This document shows, one piece after another, positions 51,193-62,306 of a stretch of 64,000 nt of DNA; the stretch's first letter is position 1, and each line of letters starts with the position of its first letter. Under the pieces are notes generated by a model. That model saw nothing but the letters and a program-made list of their open reading frames with translations. It made no database searches and was not told the origin of the DNA. The DNA comes from a virus. The stretch spans positions 1 through 64,000 of the IMG/VR virus record IMGVR_UViG_3300020472_001862; one strand, written 5' to 3'. Position numbers and translations under genes: made by a program.

Positions 51193-51636
51193 ATGTTTAA
51201 AAATGATAAATCAGAAGCTACAGGTAAGCTTACTATTGAAATCAAAAACCCTCAGGGTAAAGTAGTCGAAACAAGGGAAGTAAAAAACCTTGTTGTTGAC
51301 GACGGCCTTGAATTTATTGCGTCCAGAATGAAGGACACAACATCAACAGCTATGTCTCATATGGCTATTGGAACAGGATCTACAGCAGCAGCTGCTGCTG
51401 ATACAGCTCTTGGAACAGAAGCAGCTAGACAAGGACTAACATCTACAACTGTTACAGCAAACGCTGTAGCGTATGTTGCATCTTTTGCAGCAGGAACAGG
51501 TACAGGCGCTATAACAGAAGCAGGTATTTTAAATGCCAGTTCTGGTGGATCTCTACTTTGTAGAACAGTCTTTAGTGTTGTCAATAAAGGGGCTTCAGAC
51601 TCAATGACAATTACTTGGACAGTAACAATATCGTAA
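51193..51636 (+). CDS. Small virion protein, 147 aa
   Basis: Begins with a beta-rich part (LTIEIKNPQGKVVETREVKNLVVDDGLEFIASRM) and continues with SHMAIGTGSTAA and a Thr/Ala-rich beta half (AVAYVASFAAGTG). This layout is common in small virion proteins of unknown fold in tailed phages. TAGGAGAAG lies 6-14 bases upstream of the ATG. It separates the gp7-position protein and gp8, suggesting a baseplate accessory or decoration role. Confidence 0.6.
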   Translation: MFKNDKSEATGKLTIEIKNPQGKVVETREVKNLVVDDGLEFIASRMKDTTSTAMSHMAIGTGSTAAAAADTALGTEAARQGLTSTTVTANAVAYVASFAAGTGTGAITEAGILNASSGGSLLCRTVFSVVNKGASDSMTITWTVTIS

Positions 51637-51645
51637 GGTAAATAG

Positions 51646-53232
51646 ATGGCTCTAGTACTTCGAAGACTAGGTAGGGTTGAATTAGCAAGGACATTCCATA
51701 GAGATGTTCGTAATAACAACGACTACTTTCATTTTGCAGTAGGCAGAACAGAGGCTTGGACAGATGAGACAAGCCCTGAATTGCCTATTGACAATGATTC
51801 TTATGTCTCGAATTTTAGAAGGAGCATGATGTTTACACAACGGATTGATTCTGCAGATGTTTGTTTACTAGCTAAACGAACAAATTGGCAAACCGGCACC
51901 GTATATGATGAGTATGATGATGCTTATACATCAACTAACCAATCATATTCTGGTGCCTCCAATTTAGCAGATGCTAACTTCTTTATAATGACTGATGAAT
52001 TTAAAGTATATAAATGTATTAGTAATAATAAAAATGGAGCTAGCACAGTTAAGCCTACAAGTACAGGAACATCTGTATTTGAACTATCCGATAACTACAA
52101 TTGGAAATTTATGTTCCAAATCTCAGCATCAGATCAAAATAAATTCTTAGATGCAGATTATATTCCTGTAAGAAAACTAACAGGTAATCCTACACATGAT
52201 GTTACAGGAGAAGTAGACAGTATTACAATAACAGCAGGTGGAACAGGTTATACCAGTGTTCCTACAGTAGTAATACAAGGCGATGGAGATGGCTTAGCAT
52301 CTGGTACAGCAACTATATCAGGCGGAGCAGTAACAGGAGTTACAATAACAGCTTCTGGCTCAGGTTATAGTTTTGCTTTTGTAACTTTCACAGGCGGTGG
52401 CGGTTCTAACGCAGCAGGTACAGTTAATTTAGGAGACGCAGACGCTCTACCTACATTACAAAGTGCTGTAGAAGGAGCAGCAGTTAGCGGAACTTTAGAT
52501 AGAGTTATTGTAACAGCAGCAGGACAGGACTATGCAGCAAGTGATGTTCAAGTTACAGTAGAGGGGGACGGAACAGGAGCAGAAGCAAGTGCTTATGTTA
52601 ACGCAGCAACAGGTTCCCTTACGAAAATAAGAGTAACAAATCCTGGTTCAGGTTATTCTTATGCAGACATAAAAATTACAAACACAGCAGCACCAGGAAC
52701 AGGAGCAACAGCTAGGGCTATTGTATCACCTCAAGGTGGACATGGTTCAAATGCAGTCAGAGAATTATTTGCTCATAATGTAGGCGTAACAGTTTCATTC
52801 TCAGACAACGATAATAGAGATTTAATATTAGGCAATGACTTTAGACAGATTGCTTTAATAAAAAATGTTAAAACACCAGCGGGTGTAACATATACAACAA
52901 ATACAGCTACAACATGTCATATAATTAATGTGGCGACAGTAGCAGATTATGCAGTAGATGATATCATCACCACAGATGATGGTGGCTCATTTACTGTTAT
53001 ACAAATAGATACAACAAACAAAAACATATATTTAACATCTACAAATCCGGCAATCACAGTTAATTCAACATTAACAAATACCACTCAAAGTAAGAGTAGT
53101 TTGAGTATAAATAGTTTAACAGATCCAGAAGTTGATAACGCTACAGGAGAGGTTATTTACTTAGATAATAGATCGCCAATTATTAGATCGGCGGACCAAG
53201 TAGAACAAATAAAGGCATTGATTAGGTTTTAA
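51646..53232 (+). CDS. 8: Baseplate wedge protein gp8-like with inserted GGxGY modules
   Basis: The N-terminus (ELARTFHRDVRNNNDYFHFAVGRTEAW) and C-terminus (GEVIYLDNRSPIIRSADQVEQIK) match the ends of T4 gp8 (GEMIYMENRPPIIMAMDQTEEI in T4). At 528 residues it is about 200 longer than T4 gp8 (334). The extra length is a block at about residues 189-352 of repeated GGxGY-x-S-V-P-T-V-type units like those of its neighbours. gp8 is a dimeric wedge subunit in T4. The insert probably forms an outward beta structure. It lies 9 bases after the previous stop codon. Confidence 0.85.
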   Translation: MALVLRRLGRVELARTFHRDVRNNNDYFHFAVGRTEAWTDETSPELPIDNDSYVSNFRRSMMFTQRIDSADVCLLAKRTNWQTGTVYDEYDDAYTSTNQSYSGASNLADANFFIMTDEFKVYKCISNNKNGASTVKPTSTGTSVFELSDNYNWKFMFQISASDQNKFLDADYIPVRKLTGNPTHDVTGEVDSITITAGGTGYTSVPTVVIQGDGDGLASGTATISGGAVTGVTITASGSGYSFAFVTFTGGGGSNAAGTVNLGDADALPTLQSAVEGAAVSGTLDRVIVTAAGQDYAASDVQVTVEGDGTGAEASAYVNAATGSLTKIRVTNPGSGYSYADIKITNTAAPGTGATARAIVSPQGGHGSNAVRELFAHNVGVTVSFSDNDNRDLILGNDFRQIALIKNVKTPAGVTYTTNTATTCHIINVATVADYAVDDIITTDDGGSFTVIQIDTTNKNIYLTSTNPAITVNSTLTNTTQSKSSLSINSLTDPEVDNATGEVIYLDNRSPIIRSADQVEQIKALIRF

Positions 53233-53235
53233 CAA

Positions 53236-56200
53236 ATGGCATTAAATTTAAATACATCACCATACTACGACGATTTTAGCGACGACAAAAGATTTCATCG
53301 CGTTTTGTTTAAGCCTGGCGTAGCGGTACAAGCTCGAGAGCTAACTCAACTACAAACAATCTTACAAGATCAATTAGATAAAGGATTTGGTTTTGTAATA
53401 CAAGAAGGCGCAGTTATAACAGGTTGCGCAGAATCTACAGAGTCTGTTAATTGGATTAAAGTCAACGATACAGACGCAGCAGCAGCGGCAATAGACAATA
53501 CAACACTTGTTAATTATGTAGGAAAGGAAATTGTAGGTGGTACATCAGGATTGCAAGCAAGAATTATTGGTACAGAAACAGGAACAGTAGGAGCAGCACC
53601 TAATCTAAAAACACTTTATCTTAAATATTTAAATACAGATTCAACTTATAGTAATTTTACATCAGGCGAAACCTTAAGTGTTTATACAGCTAATGAAGGT
53701 CCTGGTAATTCAGCAACAGACTTAAACGGTTTTACTTTTGTTGTAAACAATCTAACAGGTAATAATTTTACAGCCAAATATTACGGAGCAACAAACAAAG
53801 TTACATTACAGCCTGGCATTATATATGCTCGAGGCTCTTTTATTAAAACAGATAAAATATCTTGTTTGGTAGATAAGTATAATGAACTACTACCGAAAAA
53901 TGTAGGATTTGTTGTTGAAGAATCTGTTGCAGGAGCAGCCACAGATTCCTCTTTATTAGATCCTGCACAAGGCTCATTTAACTATAATGCACCTGGTTCA
54001 GACAGACTTAAATTTACAGTAACATTAAAAGCTTTTGGTACAGCAGAAACAAAACCAGAAAACTTTTATACATACGCACACTTTGAAGAAGGAGCTATAC
54101 AAAGAATAAGTCTTAAAGACAGTCCATTACATGGCGTAGGTAATATATTAGCAAATAGAACTTATGACGAATCTGGAAACTATCTTGTTAAAGGTAATAC
54201 TGTTTCGTTAAGAGAACATTTAAACGAAAATAATAACGGTGGTATATACACAGCAGGCAACGGTGGTTCTAAAGATGCGTTAATGATACAAGTAGATCCT
54301 GGTGTATCTTATGTAGGCGGACACAAAAGAGAATTATTAAGCTCTAAGCGTATTCCTTTTATGAAACCTTCATTGTCTATTACAAAAGAATCACAACCAA
54401 TATCAACATCTTATGGCAATTATGTTTTAATAGATAATTTAACAGGCACATTTGATGTAGATGGTGGTGAGAAAATAGATCTATATAACAACACAGCAGG
54501 AGCCGGCGGAGCAGGTAGTAAAATTGGAGAGGCAAAAGTAAGGCAATTAGTTTACGAAAGTGGAACTATTGGAGCTACAGCAGCGCAATACAGATTATAT
54601 CTATACGATATCCAAATGCTTAGTGGAGATTTTACAGCAATTAAAAGTGTAGATTTTAATAACGGAGAAACTTGGGGCGGTGTAGGTAATACAGTTCTTG
54701 AAAGTAGTGTAACTGTATTGAAAGAAAGTAAGGTAAACAAACTAGTTTATAGATTGCCATTTAAAAATATTAAAACATTAAAAGCAGAGGCAGGCGATAC
54801 ATACGATTACACATTCCAATACCAAAAAGAATTTAATGTTGAATTAGATGCTTCATCTGGTGCTGCAAGTATAACACTTTCAGGCAATGAAACTTTCCCT
54901 TATTCAGGAACACTAACAGATACACAAAAACGAGATTTTATAGCAGTAGCAAAAGTAGGATTTACACAAAACTCTGCTGCCGTAGCAGCAGGGGAGTATA
55001 TAGATTTAACATCAGCAAATAGTAACGCAACAGTTACAGTTACAAACTCACAATCTATAGAAATAGATTTAGGAGGAGCAGTTACAGGAACAGGTACAAT
55101 AAGAGTATATGCACCCGTCCAAGTAGCAGATGCTAATCCAATTGCTAAGACGCTTAACACATCACAATATGTTAAAATAGATACAGGTACACATGTTGCA
55201 GGAACAACAGGTGAATATAATTTAGGTGTAGTAGATTTATATAAAATAGAATCAATTACAGCCGGAACAAATTCAGACTATTCAACAGGCCAAGTAAATG
55301 TAACATCAGACTTTAGATCTATTACAGGCCAAGAAGATAGTTATTACGGACAAGCAAAAATATTCCAAAAATCTACAAGCACTTTAAATCTTACAACAAA
55401 TAGATATATTGTTGTTAAATTTTCTGTATTTTCAAATACTGTTTCAGGACCTTCATTTGCTTGTTTAGATAGTTATCCAGTAGATGATACTGCAAGTCCA
55501 GCATCAGGAACAATTAGAACAGAGAATGTTCCGTTATATAATTCTCAAAAATACGGAGAATTTAATTTAAGAGATTGTGTAGACTTCCGTCCTTATGTAA
55601 CTAATACAGCAACACTTACAGGAACATTAGGAAGTGCTACAGTTAATCCAACAAACGATAAATTAATCAATAAGCCAGGACAAGGATTAAGTAATCCTCT
55701 TCCAACAAAAACATTTAGCACAGATTTAAAATATTATCAAGGCAAAAAACTTAGATTAGTATTAGACTTTGATGGCGAATATAGAATAGTAGAAGGCACA
55801 TATTCAGATAATCCTACTATGCCAGCAGAGCCATCCAAAGCAATGACAATGGCACTAATTGATTTACCACCTTATCCAAGTTTATCTCCTCAATCAGGTA
55901 AACTAGCAGGAAGACTAGACTATACAGCTAGCATTAAAAATGTATCTCAGAAACGATTTACAATGAAAGAGATTGGTGGTTTAGAACAAAGAATTAAAAA
56001 TTTAGAATACTATGCCTCACTTAATTTATTAGAAACTTTTGCTAAAGATCAAACTATTGTAAACAGTAGTGGTGTTGATAGATTTAAAAATGGTATCCTA
56101 GTAGATCCTTTTACGGGACATAATGTAGGTTCAGTATTAGATCCCAATTATAGAATTTCAATTGATCCTAAATTAAAACATGCTAGGCCGTTCTTTGTAC

Positions 56201-59200
56201 TTGAAAATATTAGAACTCAATTGTTCCAAAATATTTCAAATACAGCAACATACTCAGGCACAGCTTTAAGACTAACAGGTAGCACAATAACTGCCCCTTA
56301 CAATACAAGAATTTTAACAGAACAACAACAAGCATCTCAGACTGAGAACTTAGTTAAAGAACTTACATTCCACTGGAGTGGAGACATGGTCCTTACACCA
56401 GATGTAGACAACTTTGTAGACACATCAGTACAACCAGCAGTTAATAGAAACTTTGACGGTAACTATGACGCTTGGGAAAACATGGCAAATGCTTGGGGAA
56501 CACAATGGGGCTCTTGGGAAGACTCAGGTGCAGCAAATGTAACTAGTTCTACAGAATCTATAAATGGTTTTGGAACAAATGGAACAGGAGGCGCACTTGC
56601 TACATTTACAACAACCACAACAGAACAAACACAAGTAAGACAAGGCATCGGCTTAGATGTTTCAGCAGGAACAGAAACACAATCATTAGGAAACAAAATC
56701 GTTGATGTGGCATTCGCTCCATTTATGAAAAGCCAATTAATTATTGCAGAAGCTAGCAGACTGAAACCTAATACAAGAGTTTATCCATTCTTTGATGGAG
56801 AAGATGTATCAACAAATTGTACATTGCAAGATGGCTCAACTACAAATTTAACAACAGACAATAATGGTGGTATTGTAGTTAGATTTACATTGCCTACAGA
56901 AAGATTTAAAACAGGACAAAGAGTATTTAAACTTATAGACGATGTAAATAACCAAGATAAAACAGCTAAAACTTCTGCTAATGCTATATTTGAATCCTCA
57001 GGTTTCATACAACAGAAACAAGACACTATATTAGGATTTAAAACAGCTAACATATCATCTACAGCATTTTCAGATAGTCGGGTAGTAACAGATACTAGTT
57101 TGGAATATACTATAGGAACAGGAGCACCTTTACCACCTCCACCGGCACCAGTTATTATTAACAATCCTCCGGTAGAGATTATAACAATACAACCTGTTCC
57201 AGTACCCGTACCACAGGTTGTATTAACTAATCCACCTGATCCTAGTTTACCAGCTGGTTGGCCTCCAACTTCGTCTTTAACGACAACAGCGGCGCCAGTA
57301 ACAACAACTGTATCACCACCAGTAACAACAACAGTTAGAGTGACACCGGTGGTAACAGATCCACCTATACCAGACTGGCCACCTTCAACACCACCCCCAT
57401 TTGATCCACCGATATTAACTCCAGTGGTTACACAGGCACCGGCACCGAATACTGTTCCGTGGAATCCTGGTTTCCCTATAAGAGGATTAGGAACAGGAGG
57501 TTGGCCAAGTTTTGTTGTTGATATAGGAGCATCAGTTAACGCTCTTATATTACCAGACATACAAATACCAGCAACTCCACCTCCACCAGAGCCAGAACCA
57601 ATAGTAATGGATTTTGAAACACCTGAATTAGACTTTGGTGAGAACTTTGGATGGCGAGGACGAGGAAGAGGTTTCATGAACTTTGGCCGTGATCCTTTAG
57701 CACAAACATTTACAGTTACCGGTATGCCTGGAGGCGTCTTTGTTACAGATATAGATCTTTATTTTAAAACCAAACCAGCATCAGGAGCTAATGGTGTGGT
57801 AATGGAAGTTAGAGAAGTTATTAACGGCGTACCAGGACCTCGTATTGTACCTAATGGACAGAAAAAAGTTTTAAGAACTCGTATTAATACTTCAACAGAA
57901 TCTGGTGGAGTGACATCATTTGTTCCTACTAAATTCTTATTCGATAATCCAGTATATTTACAAAATGACACAGAGTATTGTTTTGTTCCTAAACCAGAAA
58001 ATGACGAAGAAGGTTATGATTTATTTATTTCTCAACTCGGAGAGAACCAAATTGGAACAACAGAAAGAATTACTAAACAACCACACGGTGGTATGATGTT
58101 TAGTTCTGCTAATGACAGAACATGGTCGCCTAATCAGTCACAGGATTTAATGTTTAGAATTAATAGAGCAAACTTTAAGTTAGGAACAACAACAGGAAAA
58201 CTGGCAAACGAAAACTTAGATTGGATTAAATTTAGTTCTACAAGCACAGGCGAAGATATTACATGGGCACCAGGTAACTTTATACACGGATTCCACACAA
58301 CATCAGTAACAGCAGGAGCAGGATATACAAGTGCACCAACAGTAAGTGTAAGCAACACAGGTACAAATGGAACAGGTTTTGCTGCTACAGCTACAATTAG
58401 TGGTGGAGCAGTAACAGGTATTACAGTTACAAATCCTGGAACAGGATATACAACTGCACCAACTCTTACATTAACAGGCGGAGGGTTTAGTACACAGGGA
58501 GCAGTAACAATACAACTTAAAAAAGGATTAATAGAAAACTATAATGCTTTAGATAAGCAGTTAACAGTAAACAGACAAGGAGACATAGCTCCATTCTTAG
58601 TAGGAGATGTTATAGGTAATGCAGATGGTTATGCAACTATAGGTTCATTTACAGATAAAATAGTTAATGAAGTAGCATTAAACGGAGCCAATATTTTACC
58701 TTCAGTTAACACAACACTATTATCTAGAATAGCAATTAACGAAACAAGTGCAGCCTCAGCAGTAGGTGCAGATGGTGTAGCAGAAGTATATACAGATATA
58801 GATTTTAATGTTACAACAAAATTAGAAAAAGAACATACGCTTTACAGTAGATCAAATGAATTGCAATCAACAGCAGCAGGCGGTTATGCTAATAATAAAA
58901 CAGCATTAGTTGATTTACAATTTACTACACAGCAAGAAAATGTTAGTCCAGTTATAACAATGGAACAAATGGATTTATTGTGTATCGCTAATAGCGTAAA
59001 CAACGATGCTACAAATGAAGATACACGATATAAAGGAAACGCTTCTTCTCGGTATATTACAAGAAGGGTTGTGTTGGAAGACGGCCAGGATGCAGAAGAT
59101 CTAGAAGTATATCTAGATGCCGCTATTCCAACAGAAGGAAGTTTAAAAGTTTACGGTAAAATGATGAATTCCGCAGACGAATCTAACTTCCAAGATGATT

Positions 59201-59679
59201 TAGGTTGGGTAGAGTTATCATCACAAGTTAGCCCATTTGAATCAACAGAAGATTTTGCAGAATATAAATTTAAAATACCAGCTAAAGGTTCTAACGCAGC
59301 AGGACTAAATGGTAGTATATTTGAATATGATGTGAAATCAGTGGCAAGTATTGCTGCTACTGCAGGATCAGGATATACAAGTGTTCCTACAGTTACTATA
59401 ACAGGTGGCGGTGGTTATGGAGCAACAGCAGTTGCATCCATTAACGGAAGTAACCAAATTTCCGCAATAACGGTTACAAATCCTGGAAGAGAATATACTT
59501 CCACACCAACAGTTACTATATCGGGTGGCGGTGGTACAGGTGGCGGTGGTACGCCAACTATAGGTACTGTTACACATTCAGGCTTTAAAACCTTTGCGGT
59601 TAAGGTTGTGCCTTTAAGTACTACAACATCTAAAGTTCCGTTCTTTAAGGACTTAAGAGCAATAGCGTTGCAGGCGTAA
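53236..59679 (+). CDS. Giant DUF4815-type baseplate/fibre protein, 2147 aa
   Basis: The first 1000 residues start with [35 protein letters not shown], the mark of the DUF4815 domain found in large tail proteins of T4-like marine phages. Around 1297-1412 runs a Pro/Thr/Val-rich linker with PPP and [10 protein letters not shown] stretches, followed by a beta domain ([18 protein letters not shown]). Further on are GGxGY modules at about 1687-1755 and 2034-2111. By position it replaces T4 gp9/gp10, the fibre-anchoring wedge parts. It is one of the largest proteins in such phages and likely extends from the baseplate rim. Confidence 0.75.
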   Translation: MALNLNTSPYYDDFSDDKRFHRVLFKPGVAVQARELTQLQTILQDQLDKGFGFVIQEGAVITGCAESTESVNWIKVNDTDAAAAAIDNTTLVNYVGKEIVGGTSGLQARIIGTETGTVGAAPNLKTLYLKYLNTDSTYSNFTSGETLSVYTANEGPGNSATDLNGFTFVVNNLTGNNFTAKYYGATNKVTLQPGIIYARGSFIKTDKISCLVDKYNELLPKNVGFVVEESVAGAATDSSLLDPAQGSFNYNAPGSDRLKFTVTLKAFGTAETKPENFYTYAHFEEGAIQRISLKDSPLHGVGNILANRTYDESGNYLVKGNTVSLREHLNENNNGGIYTAGNGGSKDALMIQVDPGVSYVGGHKRELLSSKRIPFMKPSLSITKESQPISTSYGNYVLIDNLTGTFDVDGGEKIDLYNNTAGAGGAGSKIGEAKVRQLVYESGTIGATAAQYRLYLYDIQMLSGDFTAIKSVDFNNGETWGGVGNTVLESSVTVLKESKVNKLVYRLPFKNIKTLKAEAGDTYDYTFQYQKEFNVELDASSGAASITLSGNETFPYSGTLTDTQKRDFIAVAKVGFTQNSAAVAAGEYIDLTSANSNATVTVTNSQSIEIDLGGAVTGTGTIRVYAPVQVADANPIAKTLNTSQYVKIDTGTHVAGTTGEYNLGVVDLYKIESITAGTNSDYSTGQVNVTSDFRSITGQEDSYYGQAKIFQKSTSTLNLTTNRYIVVKFSVFSNTVSGPSFACLDSYPVDDTASPASGTIRTENVPLYNSQKYGEFNLRDCVDFRPYVTNTATLTGTLGSATVNPTNDKLINKPGQGLSNPLPTKTFSTDLKYYQGKKLRLVLDFDGEYRIVEGTYSDNPTMPAEPSKAMTMALIDLPPYPSLSPQSGKLAGRLDYTASIKNVSQKRFTMKEIGGLEQRIKNLEYYASLNLLETFAKDQTIVNSSGVDRFKNGILVDPFTGHNVGSVLDPNYRISIDPKLKHARPFFVLENIRTQLFQNISNTATYSGTALRLTGSTITAPYNTRILTEQQQASQTENLVKELTFHWSGDMVLTPDVDNFVDTSVQPAVNRNFDGNYDAWENMANAWGTQWGSWEDSGAANVTSSTESINGFGTNGTGGALATFTTTTTEQTQVRQGIGLDVSAGTETQSLGNKIVDVAFAPFMKSQLIIAEASRLKPNTRVYPFFDGEDVSTNCTLQDGSTTNLTTDNNGGIVVRFTLPTERFKTGQRVFKLIDDVNNQDKTAKTSANAIFESSGFIQQKQDTILGFKTANISSTAFSDSRVVTDTSLEYTIGTGAPLPPPPAPVIINNPPVEIITIQPVPVPVPQVVLTNPPDPSLPAGWPPTSSLTTTAAPVTTTVSPPVTTTVRVTPVVTDPPIPDWPPSTPPPFDPPILTPVVTQAPAPNTVPWNPGFPIRGLGTGGWPSFVVDIGASVNALILPDIQIPATPPPPEPEPIVMDFETPELDFGENFGWRGRGRGFMNFGRDPLAQTFTVTGMPGGVFVTDIDLYFKTKPASGANGVVMEVREVINGVPGPRIVPNGQKKVLRTRINTSTESGGVTSFVPTKFLFDNPVYLQNDTEYCFVPKPENDEEGYDLFISQLGENQIGTTERITKQPHGGMMFSSANDRTWSPNQSQDLMFRINRANFKLGTTTGKLANENLDWIKFSSTSTGEDITWAPGNFIHGFHTTSVTAGAGYTSAPTVSVSNTGTNGTGFAATATISGGAVTGITVTNPGTGYTTAPTLTLTGGGFSTQGAVTIQLKKGLIENYNALDKQLTVNRQGDIAPFLVGDVIGNADGYATIGSFTDKIVNEVALNGANILPSVNTTLLSRIAINETSAASAVGADGVAEVYTDIDFNVTTKLEKEHTLYSRSNELQSTAAGGYANNKTALVDLQFTTQQENVSPVITMEQMDLLCIANSVNNDATNEDTRYKGNASSRYITRRVVLEDGQDAEDLEVYLDAAIPTEGSLKVYGKMMNSADESNFQDDLGWVELSSQVSPFESTEDFAEYKFKIPAKGSNAAGLNGSIFEYDVKSVASIAATAGSGYTSVPTVTITGGGGYGATAVASINGSNQISAITVTNPGREYTSTPTVTISGGGGTGGGGTPTIGTVTHSGFKTFAVKVVPLSTTTSKVPFFKDLRAIALQA

Positions 59680-59691
59680 GGAGTTAGAACG

Positions 59692-59922
59692 ATGACAAAC
59701 TTACCCAACGGACTTATAAATATAGAGGGAGAACGAGATTTAGTTAGAGATCGTAATTCCAAAGCCTTACTCAATACAAACAATGAAAGTCTTAAAGCAT
59801 ATAAAATCAAAAGAAATGCAAATCTTAAGATCCTAGAGTATGAAAATGATATAAATACTTTAAAGACAGAAATTGTTGAGATAAGAAAAACATTAGAAAT
59901 TTTAGTCAACAAAATTACATAG
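59692..59922 (+). CDS. Small coiled-coil protein, 76 aa
   Basis: A charged, largely helical 76-residue protein; the second half (ILEYENDINTLKTEIVEIRKTLEILV) has heptad-like hydrophobic spacing suggesting a coiled coil. GGAG lies about 9-12 bases before the ATG. It stands between the giant baseplate protein and the fibre genes, so it may help assemble or trimerise fibre proteins. I recognise no family. A TATAAATA within it (59715-59722) may serve the following genes or be chance. Confidence 0.6.
   Translation: MTNLPNGLINIEGERDLVRDRNSKALLNTNNESLKAYKIKRNANLKILEYENDINTLKTEIVEIRKTLEILVNKIT
59715..59722 (+). promoter_or_regulatory. Possible internal late promoter
   Basis: TATAAATA inside the gene at 59692, about 210 bases before the fibre gene at 59931. 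Its intragenic position in AT-rich DNA makes this uncertain. Confidence 0.25.
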
Positions 59923-59930
59923 GAAGATAA

Positions 59931-60461
59931 ATGGCAACTTTAACATTAAGATCAGCAAAAGGTAGTCCTCTTACGAATAATGAGGTTGACGCTAACTTTA
60001 CCAATCTTAATACTGACAAATACGAATCAGGAAACAATGCCGTATTCGGTACAGTTTCAGGTACGACGATTAGTGCTACAAGTGTTGCAACAACTGGCGC
60101 ATTAAGTGTAGGAGGTTCTTCTACATTAAGTGCAACAACAGCAGTCTCAGCAGCAGGTAGTGATTTGGCAGGAGCTACAGCCTTAACGAAATCATATAAT
60201 ATAGTTACAACAGCTACAGCTAACCAAGGAGTTTCACTTCCTGATTGTGCAGCTGGTTTAGAAACATTTATATTAAATGATACCGCAGTAAATTTAAAAG
60301 TATACCCTATATCAGGAGAAACTATTGATGGTGGTGGCAGTGGCGTAGCAGTAGATTTGGCACCAGGGCATTCATTGAAACTGGTGGGAGTAAGCGCAAC
60401 AAAATGGAACAGGTTAAGCCCTGTTATCATTTACAATTCATCAGGAACAAGAGTAAACTAA
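59931..60461 (+). CDS. Tail-fibre-like virion protein, 176 aa
   Basis: The start (TLRSAKGSPLTNNEVDANFTNLN) is a motif that opens many tail-fibre and fibre-adaptor proteins of marine phages. It is followed by Ser/Thr-rich beta repeats (SGTTISATSVATTGALSV) and a compact C-terminal domain (LKLVGVSATKWNRL). It is likely a short fibre or fibre tip/adaptor. AGGAAGAT precedes the ATG, and the next fibre gene begins 12 bases after its stop codon. Confidence 0.65.
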   Translation: MATLTLRSAKGSPLTNNEVDANFTNLNTDKYESGNNAVFGTVSGTTISATSVATTGALSVGGSSTLSATTAVSAAGSDLAGATALTKSYNIVTTATANQGVSLPDCAAGLETFILNDTAVNLKVYPISGETIDGGGSGVAVDLAPGHSLKLVGVSATKWNRLSPVIIYNSSGTRVN

Positions 60462-60473
60462 GGAAACGGGATA

Positions 60474-61760
60474 ATGAGACCACTAAGAATTAAAGCATCA
60501 GGTAGTCCTGTTAGTTCCAGTAACATTCAAGGGTTACAGGAAATGACAGATACTGAGATAGAGCAGTATTATAGTGCAATACTTACAAAAGATTTCGCAG
60601 ATAATCATGACGGCACAAATACTGGGGAAATTAATATTGGTGGCTCAGGAACAACTATTGGCACAGCAACAGATACAAAAAGAGATGACGCAGTAGGAAC
60701 ACACCCTACAGACGGAGCATCTTCTACAGTTACTACTTACACAGCTAAACAAGTAGAAACAACAGTATCTGAAAGTATTACTAACAGACCTATAGGTTAT
60801 GTATCATCTGGTACAGTAGGTGTACACGAGTTCGATGATACAGAATTAGACTCAGATATTCTAGATAAAGTAGCTGATGATTTTGTTGCACAAGGAAACT
60901 ATACAATAGGACAGTATTCATTAAACGCATCTACACCTGCAGGTGGTACATGGACATCTAGATATACATTAACAGATACACAGGTAGATGGCACAACTGC
61001 TAACATGTACATTTGGCAAAAAACAACTGCTACAACAGCAGCTGCAACAGATTACAAACCTCTTAAAGTTAAAGATAGTGGCGCAGGTATACAGGAAATG
61101 ACTGTTGCAGAGATTGAACAACAAATGCCTAACTTTAGAAACTATATTATTTCTAGTGGTAAAGGTAAATATGTTTTACAGGCATCAGCACCTGGTTCAG
61201 GTACTTGGGTTCAACAAGGAGACACAGGCGGGTTTACAGACACTAAGAAAGATGTAGCATCACAAAACTACACAGGCGCTTATTCAGGAAGTTATACAGG
61301 TGGCTATACTGGTGGTTATACTGGAGCTAAAAATTACGCAGGAAACTACACAGGCGCTAAAAATTACGCAGGAAGTTATGTAGGAACCTCAGGTTATTCA
61401 GGTACATACACAGGAACATCTGGATATTCAGGCACTTACTCGGGCGCTTATACAGGTACTTACGCAGCAGATTACTCAGGTTACGCAGGAACATCTTACT
61501 CAGGAGATTACACAGGTTCATATACAGGATCATATACAGGCGCTAAAAACTACACAGGATATTATACAGGCGCTAAAACATATGGTGGAACCTATACAGG
61601 TACATCTGCTTACGCAGGTACATACACAGGAACATCTGCTTACTCAGGTACATATTCAGGTACATACACAGGTTATTATTCCGGTACATACGCAGGTGAT
61701 ACAATACAAAGTTCAAGCTCAACGGCCAGTACGGTAAAATTGTGGTTAAGAACTGCTTAA
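60474..61760 (+). CDS. Tail fibre protein with Tyr-x-Gly repeat tail, 428 aa
   Basis: The N-terminal 260 residues look like a fibre shaft with two IQEMT-containing units (GLQEMTDTEIEQYY and GIQEMTVAEIEQQM), suggesting internal duplication. From about residue 265 to 408 the chain is nearly all short Gly/Tyr/Thr/Ser repeats of the type YTG, YSG, YAG with AKN and TSG spacers, ending in a small Ser-rich cap. Repeats of this kind form elongated stacks that could bind receptors. It is the last gene of the baseplate-fibre run, followed by a late promoter. Confidence 0.72.
   Translation: MRPLRIKASGSPVSSSNIQGLQEMTDTEIEQYYSAILTKDFADNHDGTNTGEINIGGSGTTIGTATDTKRDDAVGTHPTDGASSTVTTYTAKQVETTVSESITNRPIGYVSSGTVGVHEFDDTELDSDILDKVADDFVAQGNYTIGQYSLNASTPAGGTWTSRYTLTDTQVDGTTANMYIWQKTTATTAAATDYKPLKVKDSGAGIQEMTVAEIEQQMPNFRNYIISSGKGKYVLQASAPGSGTWVQQGDTGGFTDTKKDVASQNYTGAYSGSYTGGYTGGYTGAKNYAGNYTGAKNYAGSYVGTSGYSGTYTGTSGYSGTYSGAYTGTYAADYSGYAGTSYSGDYTGSYTGSYTGAKNYTGYYTGAKTYGGTYTGTSAYAGTYTGTSAYSGTYSGTYTGYYSGTYAGDTIQSSSSTASTVKLWLRTA
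61268..61697 (+). repeat. Tyr-x-Gly coding repeat
   Basis: About 140 codons of 9-15-base units coding Tyr-Thr/Ser/Ala-Gly with recurring GGAACATCTG and GGCGCTAAAA blocks. Both DNA and protein repeats are evident, so unit-number change by recombination is likely. Confidence 0.85.
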
Positions 61761-61767
61761 TTAGCAG

Positions 61768-61775
61768 TATAAATA
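61768..61775 (+). promoter_or_regulatory. T4-type late promoter for 61797-63680
   Basis: A perfect TATAAATA; predicted start near 61781 with TGGAGAT in a 16-base leader before the ATG at 61797. Confidence 0.65.
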
Positions 61776-61796
61776 AACTTACATTATGGAGATATT

Positions 61797-62306
61797 ATGG
61801 CAAAGAAGAAGGCTACACCTTTAAAACTTGAAATTGATCCTACAGAAGTTACAACTGTAGAAGAAACCCCCAAAGAAAAGAAATTTAAATATGTTGCTCC
61901 TTATTGGTCTAATAAAGAGCGTAAGCATATCGTTGTTACTTTAGAATATACTGACGGTAGAAGAGCAACAGCATCTGTCCAAGACATGGACGGAACAAAT
62001 CCAGACTACAAAGCAATATTAGAAGAATTTGGTGAAGAGCAACTCGATAAAAATACAGAAGAAGGTGTTAGACGAAGAGACGAAAATATTAAAAAGAGAC
62101 TTCAAAGAAAAGAAACAGAGGCAGTTCGTGCCAAACAAGAACAATTATTCGGTGCTAAGCTACAAGCATTTGAAATAGAGGCAGTTAAAGACTCTTCTAA
62201 TATAGAATTAAAAAGACTAATTCGTAAAGCTAAATCTCCAATGGAAGTTACAGCCTATACAACTATATTATTAATGGAGTCATTGGATGAACAAAATAAA
62301 TCCTGA
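61797..62306 (+). CDS. Hypothetical coiled-coil protein, 169 aa
   Basis: Lys-rich start (MAKKKATPLKLEIDP), a small beta region (KHIVVTLEYTDGRRATASV) and then a long charged helical half (about 80-150). The short beta part with YTDGR-like sequence is found in tail-associated small proteins of T4-like marine phages, and a tail-fibre assembly chaperone is a reasonable guess from its place after the fibre genes. The function is not established. It has its own late promoter and overlaps the glycosyltransferase by 20 bases. Confidence 0.6.
   Translation: MAKKKATPLKLEIDPTEVTTVEETPKEKKFKYVAPYWSNKERKHIVVTLEYTDGRRATASVQDMDGTNPDYKAILEEFGEEQLDKNTEEGVRRRDENIKKRLQRKETEAVRAKQEQLFGAKLQAFEIEAVKDSSNIELKRLIRKAKSPMEVTAYTTILLMESLDEQNKS

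Noticed and set aside
56781-57677. Minus-strand frame of 298 codons inside the giant baseplate gene
   Set aside because: Gly/Val-rich shadow produced by the Pro/Thr-rich coding repeat on the plus strand; no start signals.
48335-61697. CRISPR array or diversity-generating retroelement suggested by repeats
   Set aside because: The repeats are coding modules without uniform spacers. No reverse transcriptase gene or template/variable repeat pair is visible.
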